Assembly: GCA_963978545.1 (NCBI GenBank)
Contig: OZ021726.1
Location: forward strand, 34,322,959 to 34,386,958
Length of the DNA: 64,000 nucleotides
DNA from: Linyphia triangularis
Taxonomy: Eukaryota > Arthropoda > Arachnida > Araneae > Linyphiidae
Reading direction: 5' to 3'
The notes beneath the pieces were generated by a model. The model was not told the origin of the DNA. It did not search any database and saw nothing but the letters and a program-made list of their open reading frames with translations. Positions 13,077 to 28,766 of this stretch are shown in pieces (position 1 is the stretch's first letter; every line of letters begins with the position of its first letter). A program made the position numbers and the translations under genes.

Positions 13077-14504
13077 CTTTCTAAATAAATTTTAAGCTAC
13101 ATTTTATCAGTCTCAGGTACAGGGTAAGTTTTTTAAATCAACCATGTTTTACAGAAATAATTGAACTTAACAAATTAACCTATGAATCTCCAATAAACAA
13201 TTGTGAATTATCAATGAACGATTCCCGTATTTTTTTTTTTTTTTTTTATTTAATTCTAAATGTTTCGAAAAGGCCATAAACAGTAAAATTTCTGCTCAAT
13301 GCGCTTTTTTAAAAAAAAATTTGCAAGCAAAGTTCCCGTGCTACACGTTGGTTAGAAAATTATTAATTTTGTCTCGAATTGAATGTGACGTCAAGACTTC
13401 CCAAACATCTTGGCTTCAAATGCGGCAGCGGAAACCAGTTTTGCAAGTTTCTCGCAAATAGCGCCAACCTGTAAGGGATAGGGCAATGGTCTACCAACGC
13501 CAACTATTTGACAGAAACCTCACAATAACCATAAAAACAGAGGGAACCTTTAACGTCACAGATTTTGTTGAGTGTTTTGATCTGACTGGTTTTGGCTTAG
13601 ATATGGGGCATTTTCATTTCTTAATATTTGAATAACTAATTTTTTTAAAGAACCTTTGTTTAGATATTAGGAATCAGAAAGAAATTCTTCATAAATATAA
13701 ACTAATTTCATTAAAAAATGCGGGAATTGCCCATTGTCAATCAGTCATCAATAGCCAAGAACCCTTTATTTTACATGGAAAGATTTTTTGTACTACTATT
13801 TAAAATTATTTCTTTATAACTCCTAATTTAAGAGCATTTACGATGAAAAATCACTACAAGCATAAAACTCCCAATTTTAATTGATAGAATATAAAAATTC
13901 TATTCAGGCATTTCAAATCCAGCACAGTTTATTTACTGGAACAACTGACAATTTCAAAACCAAACAATCCTCAAAATAGAAAAACAAACAAATCTAAAAC
14001 ATAGAGAAAAAAAAGTAATAAAATCTCCAGTAAAATTTCTGTATTTGGAATCTTATTCTCGTGACCTGCTTCTTCCCATGTAGCCAATAAATAATGCCAG
14101 AAATCTGTACATTCTCGGATCCAGGGATCCGTGAAAAAGTCACGTGACTCCTAGATGAATGCGTGAGTGGAAGTTCTAGAAACTTTTCTACCGTATGACT
14201 TATGGCTAATGAAACGTTATTTCACCTGATGGGGAAGGTACAAGGCATAGGATATTGCATCTTATGCAATAAAATATGTCTATTTTATATGTGGAAGACT
14301 TGGACATGTTGGTCAGCAGCGAATATTTTGTTGTATCCATTTGATATCAAGTTATGTCTGAAAATGCTATGAGATGAAATGTATAAATATAAAATTATAT
14401 TGTAAAAAACATTTGAATGTAATAACTTTATATTTTAGTTTTTAATATTTTTTTTTATTTTGTGCAATTTTTATTGATTCGCAATTGGATCTTTGATTGA
14501 AGTA
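12339..14504. other. Unassigned AT-rich sequence
   Basis: Long poly-T runs at about 13046-13071 and 13230-13247. A slightly GC-richer patch at 13370-13600 has no coding or promoter signature that I can support. Confidence 0.5.
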
Positions 14505-14970
14505 GTAATGTGCAACATCGCACAACTTTTCAATTAGACTAGATATTAATTGGTACATATAACATTTTCGTATTTTCAGTAATTTAAGAAAATTTGCCAG
14601 CTAGGCGATATTTTTGGCGTTAATTCCTACATTGACGAAACCCCCGCCAAATTGTCAAAAATATTATAAATGGGAATTATTATAAATGGGCAATCTTTAA
14701 AAAAACTCTTTGTTTTAAGAGATTCGGTTTTCAAGTTTTTTCCGACTTTATTGAATTTTTAATAGAACTTCCCGGATGGGGATGTTTGGAATATTTTAAA
14801 AGATATTACCATAGCTATTTTGATTAAAGCTTTTATAGGTGTTTGGAAATTACTGAAATTAAAAAAATTTCAATGGCAGCTACCTTATGTGTATGCTCTC
14901 TTTTGACGACAATATTAATGGTAGGTACGTAGACCATCACTGACCCGATACAAAAGTTGGAATAGTATAT
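14505..14970 (+). repeat. Dispersed repeat family A, short copy
   Basis: Shares ordered blocks with 18595-19480: AACATCGCACAACTTT near the start, GATATTTTTGGC, a TGGGGATG block, ATTTTGATTAAAGC/ATTTTAATCAAAAT, and TTTTGACGA followed by AATGG(C/T)AGGT. The order and spacing are preserved except for an extra ~350 bp in the other copy. The family identity is not known. No TIRs or poly-A tail were established. Confidence 0.6.
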
Positions 14971-17900
14971 CCATTCGGAAGCCATGTATCTTATAAATTC
15001 TATTAATTGAATCTTCTTAAACAATCTTCTTCCTGTTAATCAGAATAAGATAAAAAAAATCTACAAGTTGTTGACTATGCATAATTTCCAGGAAATATAC
15101 TTTGGCTTATCTAAGTGTCTTAGATTCAGAGGAGTAATGTTTAAATGTTAGCTGATAAAAAATAGTTACGAACTTAAACAAAATCAGAATTTCATAAACA
15201 ATTTACAACCAAACGTAAATTGTTAGATAATATTGAACAAAAGATTAGGTGAAAAAACTTTCTTTTGCAAATACTTAAACAAAGGTAGGTTTCATAACTA
15301 TGATTTTGTCTCACATTTTTAAATTATATAATAATTTAGCATTTTTTATAATTTAGGTTTTAAAGTTATTAAAGCTTAACGTTACGTACTTAACGTACTT
15401 ATGCATTAGAGGATATCCAGTAGAGTACTTTCCAATAGTTCATTATTAAATTAAAAACAACAACATAAAAAAAAGACACAGTTCTTGTTAAAGTTGTAAA
15501 TACTGTATCTTTTTAAATTCTAACACAAGAAAAATTCGAGTTTAGAAGTTTAAATACAAGAACAATTAATTTCCATTTCTCCTTGCATTGTTGGAATGTC
15601 ACGTTCATATTGATTTAAGGATTAGACAAGAGAAAATAAATTTTCAGACGACTTACAATTTATTCGAAATTAGTGTGTTTGACAAAAACACATTCTGTCT
15701 CGCATTGATCCCGATTTTGTTAAGAACCTTAACTGTCATTTGCACCTGCAAGCTATATTTTCAAGCAGTAGCAGTGTTTGATTAATCATTTAAAAGTTCT
15801 TTCTTGCAACCGAATTTAAAAATAAATGTTATTTGTTGGAAATAAGACAGACTTTGAGGGTTCTATAATTTACTAAGTTTTAATTGTAGTTTTCACATCC
15901 AGAATCAAACAAACTATTTGCTCTTCTTTTTTTTTTTCAATTTACTTACACATAGGGTATATTCTATGCAAAAAAAGAAAAAAGAAAAAAAAAAAATTAT
16001 AAATCAAAATTCTTTAACAGACTGACAAAACTAACAAAAAATGTCCTAGCGAGTTTTATATGGCCATCTTCAATTAATTCATCGAACTAATTTTAATGTT
16101 ATAAAGAAGATGTTTTAAAATAATGTAATTCAATGGATGTCACCAGGTCAAAAAAAGGAACATTTTTACTTAATAATTTTGAAATTTAAATTGTATAAAA
16201 CTCTACCAAGGTCAGTTTATAGTCTTACTTGCAAACTGTTATCAAAATAAATAGACCAAATGCCATCATTTGCAGTTTGAAAAACATTCGATGGGTGTTC
16301 CATGTAAAGAGTATACCTAAAAGCAAGTATTGTAAATATGAGAGATGTGTTTTGAGATTTTTCGAAGAATAATGAAACATCGAAAAAATAAACATAAAAA
16401 AAATTCTTAATTTTAGTAAATAAAAAATTGTCTTAGGTTTAATTTAATATAATTAAAAAAAAAAAAAAATACCATTAGTACTTTTTGTTAAAAGAAGTTC
16501 AAAATCTTCTTTTTACTTTTTTCGAAAGTTTAGGAAATTGAATATGTAATGGCAGTGCTTTTAGCAATCGATATTGTCATATTATAAACAGACCAAACTA
16601 TGAATCGTGACCTACTGGTGGAAATTTAGGCAATTTTTGGAGATTCTCTAAACTTTAAAGATATAAAATGGATGGTAATTTTTCCAACATAACGTCTTAA
16701 GACATTTCAAAAGTGAAGACCAAAATTTTAAGTGTAATATTTTTACATTAGTAGCTGGGTTAGTATGTACCGGGTTACTACGTTAGTAACCTTTAGTAGC
16801 CAGACCAAGTTTTTCGGCAAGTGTGGTATTTTTATTATTGAAATAAAATTTATTAAATTTTGAAGGTTAAAATTTTGTTTTAATGTGCAATTGAATTGTG
16901 CGTTTTGATTATTTATGCTACACTATTGGACTTTATTAACTTTTTAAAATCTTGTGATAAATGTAGCATTTTTTTTGCTGGTTTTGTAATTGTAATTAGC
17001 AAAAGTTTTGAAAAACTGAAAATTTTTAAGTTCTATCCGGGAGATGTACAATCAAAGTTGAATGTGAAAAAATAACTATTGCAAAATGTGCATCACTATT
17101 TTTAAAGTTTGGGAACTTATGCTTTAATATCTTAAAGGCGTCCAACTATTCTCATAAAAGCTAGAATGCAATCTTTTACCCAGTGATAACAGTGAGAAAT
17201 AAATGTGGTAGAAAAAAACATCACCTGCATACCCCAACCTTTTTACATTCAGTGTTCCCCAAAAAGAGAAGTAAACCACCTGTTTTGAATGCATCAAGGC
17301 AGAAGAATTCAACCGAGCTTATGGAATTTGCAGAATAATAATACTAAAAAACTTCACTCGTGTCTTCTATTAAGATTTAAAAATGGTTATTCACTTTGAT
17401 GCATCCACGGCTACGTTGTTTTCTCAATCACGAGTCTGACTTAGCTGAGCCAGAACTAATGTGGAACAGTGTTCTTCGTTTGAAGGATAGTGACTGTGAT
17501 GTGAAATGAAGTCAAGATAGAGAAGGATTCTGTAAGACCTGTTGCAATTTTTTTATATGATCTGTGGTTGTTATAAATAGTTCGTATATTACCGTGGAGC
17601 TCCAAATACATTACTTTTGTTGCTAACCAGGATACATTTATGTACTGGATAAGCCAACCCCCATTTATGTACTGTATAAGATATCTCAAAGCATGGCTTC
17701 ATTGTCTAAAGCCCACTGGCCTGATATACAGTATCGATTACCGAAAGTTACACAGTATTAATGCCAATATGCTATTCATACAATAAGGCTAATTCAACTT
17801 TCCTTCCACTTTATTAGCATGGATGGTAACATGAATGCGATACCAACTTGTTGTTCAGAACAGGACAATAGAGTTTCTATAATAATTCGAAATTTTGGTC

Positions 17901-18594
17901 AAAACTTTGTGGTTTCGACTGGTCGGTCTATTTCCGTATCACTACTAAAATTAGTCTAGCTCGATCTTTACATTTCTTTTATTATCTTAGTTTTATATAT
18001 GCCTATATTTATTTTTCTATTCGTTAGTATATATGTATATATTTTATTCTTTAGTATTCCAGTCGTCACTTTAAGGTTTGAAATCAATGGGCTAGGGTTG
18101 GTAGATGGCATACTTAAGCATTTGGTGCCACGCCGTATGGTTGAGGTTACAACGATATAAACGAAAGTTTTTGGATTATTGCCAACTTTTTCGCAAATGA
18201 ACGTTAATATTTCCATTTCCTGTACAGAATCTTCTTCAGAAAAATGCACCAGAAGACATTTTTACCCTTGAAATATAGTTTAGTATTGGTTGTCGGTATG
18301 CTTGATGGGATTTTCTTAATTTTCTTGGAGGCAGTTTGTCTTTGAAAGATCTACCTGGAGGCATATCCTTCTACATACAGATATCGATACATTGATTTTT
18401 TTCCCACGCAGTGTGACTTTTCTTGTAAGTTTTGCGTCGGAAAATGTCAAGTACAAAATACTTACTAGCCGACAGAAAAAACAGTAAAACGTAAGTATTC
18501 ATGCACAATAAAGACATTTATTGACAAATCTTGATCTCTAAATGTATGTTTCCTAAAATGATAGCTTTAAAAATGTTGGGCTGACTTTATTGAA
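14971..18594. other. Unassigned AT-rich sequence
   Basis: Poly-A/T runs at 15929-15938, 15973-15996 and 16454-16469. A near-palindrome GGTTACTACGTTAGTAACC lies at 16773-16791. Short frames at 14833, 15588, 17124, 17456 and 17968 show no known motif. Confidence 0.5.
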
Positions 18595-19480
18595 CTAGGG
18601 GTGTGGAACATCGCACAACTTTCAATTACACTATAATACTGTTCATTGCATTAAAATTTTATAAGGTGTTATTTACCGTTTTCATATTTTCACATTCAGT
18701 TTGGTGATATTTTTGGCAAATAATTTTTTTGGCACCGCCAAAAGGACAATGTTATTCGATAGACATTACATTGTCTATTCTTGTGCGTGAAACAGAAAAG
18801 AATCCATCATTGATGGGTGACGCTCAAAGGCAGAGAGTTCTGTGTTAAACACATTGTGTGCCAGTGCCCTTTAAATTTTCCGCCCCTTGTGGACGGCCAT
18901 TTTCAGCGCCACCGCTTGAATGGTATAAGCATTCAATAAAACACACACAACTCCTGAACTAATGGATATAAATCCACTCTTGGAGTGAAAAATTGGAGAA
19001 AAACTGGAGACTAGATGAACACTTATTAATACGTGAGAGGGTACCTGATACTGGGGACAAAAACATGTATCGATACTTGAGCGGACCACAAAATGTTAAA
19101 GGTACCCATTTTTCATCTTTTTACGCTTTTGTCGCATTACTAAAGGAATTTCGGAGGTGGGGATGATCACACCACCTTAAAAGGCATTAGCACTGAGATT
19201 TTAATCAAAATCGTTAGAGTCGTTTTTTAGCAATTGCTGAAATGATTTTTTTCATGATATTTCATGATTTCAACCTTATTCGCATGCACGATTTTGACGA
19301 AGACCTAAATGGCAGGTCCCTTGACCACCACTAACACGCACACTAAATTTCAACATCGTAGGTCAGTTTGTTCGCGAGTTTTGTTGACCACAGACACACA
19401 GACATTTTTTCGAGACCACTTTTTTGATATCAGGATGTTGGAAAAACAGGATTTTTTTTTTTGACCGAATGCTATACTTT
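18595..19480 (+). repeat. Dispersed repeat family A, long copy with ~350-bp extra segment
   Basis: Same family as 14505-14970. The segment 18760-19110 has no counterpart in the short copy and may be an insertion or a part lost from the other copy. It ends with GACCACAGACACACAGACA near 19390 and an oligo-T run. The minus-strand frame 18871-19089 falls in the extra segment and has no recognisable domain. Confidence 0.55.
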
Positions 19481-19602
19481 CATTACCTTATGTATATGTA
19501 TGGGTAATTGAAAGTAAAAAGAGGTGACTTACGCATCATTGCACATGCTTTGTGTTTGTTCTTTGTATAGAGCGTTATTAAAAATAAAATAAAATGCAAT
19601 TA

Positions 19603-19631
19603 TTAAAATGAAACAATTTGTTTCATTTTAA
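19603..19631. repeat. 29-nt near-perfect palindrome
   Basis: TTAAAATGAAACAA at 19603-19616 is followed, after a single T, by its exact reverse complement at 19618-19631. Confidence 0.8.
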
Positions 19632-20032
19632 ATGTACCACACTTTTCTTAAATCTCTTTATAAAGCATGACTCAAAAATATGTGTGGCAAAATAGTTCTT
19701 TTTTGATGTCATCTTTACTTTTACTTTCCAATTCATCAATATTAGATTAACCATCTGGTGATGTAGGGATTAAATTACGATTTAACGTAATTTTGAATGC
19801 TCTAAATTACTTTTTGAAAACTTCTTAAACCCTTACTTAAGTAAAATAAAAATATTTTACTTTTAATTATTTTATGTTTGTTTTTACAAATTTCTAAGTT
19901 ACGAGTTAAAAGTTATTTCTAATATCATAAATCATTCAAATAAGGTTAAAGAATTTTTCAAATAATGTATGTAAAGTAAACCATAAAAAGAATGAAGAGA
20001 AGCAGTTTTATAGATTATAGTTTTGTCGTGTT

Positions 20033-20040
<8 letters not shown>

Positions 20041-20070
<30 letters not shown>
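20041..20070 (+). repeat. Poly-A tract
   Basis: 30 uninterrupted A. It is one of many similar tracts in the window (also 7129-7160, 25259-25289, 38694-38722 and 44967-44996 as T). None is attached to a recognisable retrogene. Confidence 0.95.
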
Positions 20071-20073
<3 letters not shown>

Positions 20074-21148
20074 ATTTAATTTCTCAGATCAAAATTATGT
20101 ACCTTTGGGTTGAGAATTTTACAAACTGTGACATCGGATGCAGGCCGCTTATAAAGAGTCTTCTCTTTTTTATTGATAATACGACCCCCGGAGTAACAAT
20201 CGGTCGCACTCTACGTGTCTGGTTTTTTTTAGTTCGTTGAATTGTGAGTAGACGCGGGGTGACGCGATTCCTCACTTTTGAAGAAAGTACCCATGCGTCC
20301 CCACACCCCACTTCTAAAACCACTGAAATCTACCATCCCACTTTTAAAAACAATCACTCCGTCTAAAAACTACTAAAGAAAAATAAAATAAACCTTTAAA
20401 TGCATTGCCACTGAGAGTTTAAAGTTTAATTATTTTATCATGTTTCTTTTTCAAAAAGCTCCTTCGTTTAATGTTTATTAATTAATTTAAATGTTCTGCA
20501 TGAAATAAACTCTATCTTTAAATTATACCTATTTTATTTCTGAAGTTTTTTTTAAATGATTTGTGAGTAAATGTTTTCGAAAATATTTGACTGTTAATTT
20601 TAAGAGATAAATTTAGATAGATAAAGAGATAAATAATAAGATGATAAAGAGATAAATAATAAGATGATAAATTTGTCTCTTTATAATGCTACGCCGACCA
20701 AACGGTATATTGGTTAGCGGTATATTAGTTTTATTCTAAATCCTTCATATGCTTTGCCAACAATTATGTGTAATTCAATTGAACTTTTACTCTTTGTCTT
20801 TTCATGAATTGTTTTTCAAATTACCCCAAAACCTGATAGAATGCATTGTCATCTACAATAAATTTGCCAAGCTTCAGTTCAATTGGATCAGATGACGGCA
20901 TGTAGATTAACTGGCTCTAAGATATACATAAGAATAATAGAAGAGAAGCATGGAATAAGACATTCTGGGTATTTTTATACTACCATCCTGTTGCCACAAC
21001 TAGAAATTCTTCTGGATGATTCTCTTTCATCTTTAAATCAAGAACTTGAGTGAATTAATAAAACATACTTCATAAAAAGTAATAACAAAGAATTTACCCG
21101 ATCTCTAATAACTTACACATACGGCATAATCTCTAATGATTTTTAATG

Positions 21149-21156
21149 GTATGAAT
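21149..21156 (+). repeat. Target-site duplication, left (GTATGAAT)
   Basis: Exactly matches 22120-22127 on the other side of the hAT-type element. Confidence 0.9.
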
Positions 21157-21269
21157 TAGAGGTCGGAAATATCAATCAAAATAAATATCGATACTACATC
21201 GTTGCATAGAAAAAATATCGATAAAATATCGATATATCGATACATGATTAATTTTTTCAGAATTTTTCA

Positions 21270-21511
21270 CACTGATCTCTACTACAACTTTTGGATCGCT
21301 CATTAGAGGTTTCTGCTCTGCAAGCAGATGATGCCATTTGAATACTTCCCCCCATAATGCTTTGAAATAGGTTGCCCATAGTTACAAACAAATTTGAACT
21401 AGTTTTGGGGGAAGTTGTTAGTAAAGATCTCTATGGTGATTATTAAGCCTTCTTCAACTTCAAGTAAGTAACAAAGCATGCGCTATCCAGAAGTTGTAGT
21501 AGAGATCAGTG
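21270..21511. mobile_element. Nested 242-bp MITE, probably hAT-type
   Basis: Perfect 21-bp TIRs: CACTGATCTCTACTACAACT at 21270-21289 (plus one further T) and its complement ending at 21511. The flanks ATTTTTCA (left) and GTTTTTCA (right) match at 7 of 8 positions, as expected for an aged 8-bp target duplication. It lies wholly inside the element at 21157-22119 and is therefore a later insertion. There is no coding capacity. Confidence 0.85.
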
Positions 21512-21548
21512 GTTTTTCAGTGCAAATTTCTACTTTTCCTGAATTCAT

Positions 21549-21655
21549 GCCAAAATTGTTTTAATAAATAAATTATAAAAATTGTTTTAGTAAATAAATT
21601 ATAAAAATTGTTTTAATAAATAAATTATAAAAATTGTTTTAATAAATAAATTATA
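21549..21655 (+). repeat. 28-bp minisatellite, ~4 copies
   Basis: Direct repeats of TTGTTTTAATAAATAAATTA plus about 8 further A/T bases; one copy has AGTAA in place of AATAA. Confidence 0.9.
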
Positions 21656-22119
21656 TTATTAATCAGAATCAATAAAATACATTTGGATGTCAATGCATAA
21701 ATTCACATTTATTTCTAAAGAAGAGATCTTGAAAAGTAGTTTATTGCATATTTTGCTGATAGAGATGTTTTTAATATTTAAAGTTGGATGCAAATTCCAG
21801 GCACACGCTGGCAATAGAAACGGAGCTAAGTTAAGGACTACTAATAAATTATCTTATCTTTCTATTACATCATGTTTTATTTTTTGTTAGGATGTCATTT
21901 TAACTGTCTCTCAGCCAAGTCCAAACCTTAGTTTTGAAGTTTTTGAAAAGGGAATAAAGAAAATCGAAAAAACACATGGAACTACTAAACGATCATCAAA
22001 AAACTAAAAATGTTTGAAAATATCGATATATCGGTTACTTTCATCAATATTTTTACTATCGATATATTTAAAAAAATATCGATAAAAATATCGAAGTATC
22101 GATATATCGCCGACCTCTA

Positions 22120-22127
22120 GTATGAAT
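22120..22127 (+). repeat. Target-site duplication, right (GTATGAAT)
   Basis: Exact match to 21149-21156. Confidence 0.9.
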
Positions 22128-23924
22128 CCACATACTAAACAACTCTAAAACGTATCCCATCATCCCTTCATCACTTCCGCCCCATCAAACCACAACATGC
22201 AGATAAAGGAAACAAAATCTTCCCCAAGTGTAACACTGATACAAAGTTTTCTCTGTCTCAAACACTCACTGAAGCTTAATTCAGGACTATAACAAAATTT
22301 TCCTGGTAAAAGTTTTCATCAAAATGCACCACATCGCCTGCCAGCAATAAAAGAAAAGGGCAACCGTAGGAAATCACATTTTTTTTTCTCCTTCTTCGCC
22401 TTTCTTGATAGACGTGGCGGAGGCTAAGCATGCATGGTTAAACATCGGCAGTTTTTCCTGCTACTCACTTACCGCACCCCCCCCCCCTCTCCCTTCACCG
22501 TTTGGCGCGTGCCAACATCTTCGGAGTAATACCTCCACATAGCCCGTGACCAAGTACAAAGTAGGGTTGCAGATTGGCGACTTTTTTTGACGAAGAGGGG
22601 GGAGGGGAGGAAGTCTGTCGCCAAATTCTAAAGTTGGTTTTGATAATGGTGATCTTATTTTTCCAGATCCTATGTCTTCCAAATTACACTGCCTGTCAAA
22701 ATATTGATGCAAGATGTGTGAAATTTTGGGCCATATTTTATCACAATACCAGAAGCTAATTATTTTTGCAAAATAACAACGAAAAGTATATTTACTATGT
22801 ATAAGTATTCTAAGTCAGTTTTGGGATTTCTTTTCAGTTTAGTAGTGCCACCTGTTGGGTTTATTTTTTCATCTTTTCACACACTGACCTGCATTAAAAT
22901 AACAAGGAAAGTAATTTAATTTGAATTACAATACACTGCTGCAATTATTTAAAAATGATATTTGATATCATTAGATTATGATGCATCGATAAAAACAATT
23001 TCGACTTCTAAAGCTAGGAAGGTCTACTACTAAGTGCATAATAGAGATTATTTTAATAAATTTTCTGAAATACTTTTTTATTAATATTCCATGAATATTA
23101 AATCAAATAAAGCTTTTGTTGTAGTTAAAAATAAGTCTGTTATTTTCAATCTGATGACAAATCTATAAACTGAGTAAAATAATTTCTGAGTTTGCTTTTT
23201 ACACTTTACTGAAGAACAGTACAGCACGACTATTGAAATCTGAAAAAGTCAGTAAAAAGAATTAATACTAGAAGTAATTAAAAAAAAAAAAAATAATGAA
23301 AAGGTACTAAATACTTTACTTTAATATTTAATATTTAGCACTACTTATTAGCTTTAGTTTTTGATTTTTAATCTCTTTAAAATGTCAAATTCAGGTACTA
23401 AGTTAAAGCAAATTTCAGTTATAGAGCATCCATATCATTTTTGGAGGGTTTGCTGTACCCATTTCCATTGAAAGGGGTGACGAAACTCCTTCTTGCACAC
23501 ACAACATTTTGCTCTTTAGCCGTTCCTGCCTTCTGGCACTATAAGTAAAATCATTTATAAAGATTTGAAGTTAAAAAAGATGTTTAAACCTAAAGTTATT
23601 CTGTTTTTTCCAAAGTATACTGCTGAAAGAATATCAAATTGTAAATTTTTTTTTAAACAAAACACCTTGTTGCTGAAAAATGACAATATGTGACAACACT
23701 CGATGTGGCATGGGTATATCAGTGACTGCATTAAGAAAATATATTTTCTATTGCTCAACTGACGGGAAAAAAAAAAAAAAAAAAAAAAAGAGATTTATAC
23801 ATAAAAAAAAAAAAAATGTCTCAAGTAAAGCCAAAATTAATTCACTCTACAGTCCGCAGAATATTCTAAAACCAATTTTTTTAAATGAGAAATTCAAGCC
23901 TTATATGTAAAGGAATTGATGGTT
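22128..23924. other. Unassigned sequence
   Basis: A GC-richer patch at about 22380-22625 has a C run (22478-22486), a purine-rich GGGGGGAGGGGAGG run (22597-22610), and an 8-bp inverted repeat TTGGCGAC/GTCGCCAA (22574-22581 / 22617-22624). A CTCF-like motif lies at 22843-22858. Poly-A runs are at 23281-23293, 23765-23789 and 23803-23816. Small frames here are chance. Confidence 0.5.
22843..22858 (-). promoter_or_regulatory. CTCF-like motif
   Basis: On the minus strand the sequence reads CCAACAGGTGGCACTA, fitting the published CTCF core CCASYAGRKGGCRSY at all but one position. It sits in non-repetitive sequence. Occupancy cannot be inferred from sequence alone. Confidence 0.3.
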
Positions 23925-25092
23925 TTGAGTTTAATATGTACGAAGTCTTTAGTCACTCGTCTAAATCAACTGCCGCTTATTTAAAAAGAAAGAATCAGAA
24001 ATCAAGTGTATCCCATTTAATGAAATACTTATAAAATCTCCTGATGCTTCTCCAATGGACTCTCGACCATTCGTTTTATTAAAACGAGCTTAATGTGGAC
24101 TAAGCCTTCAGTCACATTTCTAAATCAAATGCTGCTTATTTATAAAGAAAGAATAAGAAACAAGAGTAAAGTGTATCTCATTTAATGAAATACCTGTAAA
24201 ATCCCCTGACGCTTCTCCAATGGACTTTCGACCATTCGTTTTATTAAAACGAGCTTAATATGGACTAAGCCTTCAGTCACATCTTTAAATCAACTGCTAC
24301 TTATTTATAAAGAAAAATAAGAAACAGGAATAAAGTGTATCCCATTTAATGAAATACCTGTAAAATCACTTGACGCTTCTCCAATTCACTTTCGACCATT
24401 CGTTTTATTAAAACGAGCTTAATATGGAGACTAAACCTTCAGTCACATCTCTAAATCAACTTCTACTTTTTTATAAAGAAAGAATAAGAAACAGGAATAA
24501 AGTGTATCCCATTTTAATAAATACCTATAAAATCACCTGACGCTTCTCCAATGGACTTTCGCCCATTCTTTTTATTAAAACGAGCTTAATATGGACTAAG
24601 CCTTCAGTCACATCTCTAAATCAACTGCTACTTATTTATAAAGAAAAATAAGAAACAGGAATAAAGTGTATCCCATTTAACCATTTAATGAAATACCTGT
24701 AAAATCACTTGACGCTTCTCCAATTCACTTTCGACCATTCGTTTTATTAAAACGAGCTTAATATGGATTAAGCCTTCAGTCACATTTCTAAATAAACTGC
24801 TGCTTATTTATAAAGAAAGAATAAGAAACAGGAATAAAGTGTATCCCATTTAATGAAATACCTGTAAAATCACCTGACGCTTCTCCAATGGACTTTCGCC
24901 CATTCGTTTTATTAAAACGAGCTTAATATGGATTAAGCCTTCAGTCATATCTCTAAATAAACTGCTGCTTATTTACAAAGAAAGAATAAGAAACAAGAAT
25001 AAAGTGTATCTCATTTAATGAAATACCTGTAAAATCAACTTATGCTTTCCAATAGACTTTAGTCTTTTCGGTTTATTAAAATGAGTCTTACG
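23925..25092 (+). repeat. ~165-bp satellite array, seven units
   Basis: The anchor AAAACGAGCTTAAT recurs at 24081, 24246, 24410, 24577, 24749 and 24914, with a degenerate one at 25078, giving periods of 165, 164, 167, 172, 165 and 164. Each unit contains TAAGCCTTCAGTCACAT, ATAAAGTGTATCCCATTTAA and CTTCTCCAATGGACTTTCG. One unit has an 8-bp internal duplication (CCATTTAA twice, near 24671-24688), which explains the 172 period. The first and last units are the most diverged, as expected at array edges. Confidence 0.97.
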
Positions 25093-28410
<3,318 letters not shown>

Positions 28411-28411
28411 G

Positions 28412-28438
<27 letters not shown>
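28412..28438 (+). repeat. (AAT)n microsatellite
   Basis: Nine perfect AAT repeats, 40 nt before the (AAAT)n tract. Confidence 0.95.
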
Positions 28439-28445
<7 letters not shown>

Positions 28446-28479
28446 TACAGCATTTTGAATGAATATAACAGTATTTCAA

Positions 28480-28736
<257 letters not shown>

Positions 28737-28766
28737 GCGAACGAACGAATGAATGAACGAACGAAA
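28737..28766 (+). repeat. (GAAC/GAAT)n tetranucleotide tract
   Basis: Units CGAA, CGAA, TGAA and so on continue the 4-bp period of the adjoining (AAAT)n with changed bases. It looks like an older, degraded edge of the same microsatellite. Confidence 0.8.

Larger units (their letters stand above)
19481..21148. other. Unassigned sequence
   Basis: Contains the palindrome at 19603-19631, poly-A at 20041-20070, a GC-richer stretch at about 20120-20330, and a short direct repeat at 20617-20666 (GATAAAGAGATAAATAATAA twice). No gene is supported. Confidence 0.5.
21157..22119. mobile_element. Non-autonomous hAT-type element (963 bp) with 8-bp TSD
   Basis: The ends are TAGAGGTCGG (21157-21166) and its reverse complement CCGACCTCTA (22110-22119). 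They are flanked by perfect 8-bp direct repeats GTATGAAT at 21149-21156 and 22120-22127. An 8-bp duplication with short TIRs is characteristic of the hAT superfamily. Both subterminal regions are packed with ATCGAT/TATCGATA words (about 21180-21245 and 22018-22108). No transposase is present. A second small element is nested at 21270-21511 and a 28-bp minisatellite at 21549-21655 lies inside. Confidence 0.9.

Noticed and set aside
22574..22624. 8-bp inverted repeat TTGGCGAC/GTCGCCAA as a MITE
   Set aside because: The 35-nt interior and lack of a target duplication make it too small to support.
23925..25092. CRISPR-like array
   Set aside because: Units are continuous ~165-bp repeats without unique spacers, in a eukaryotic setting.
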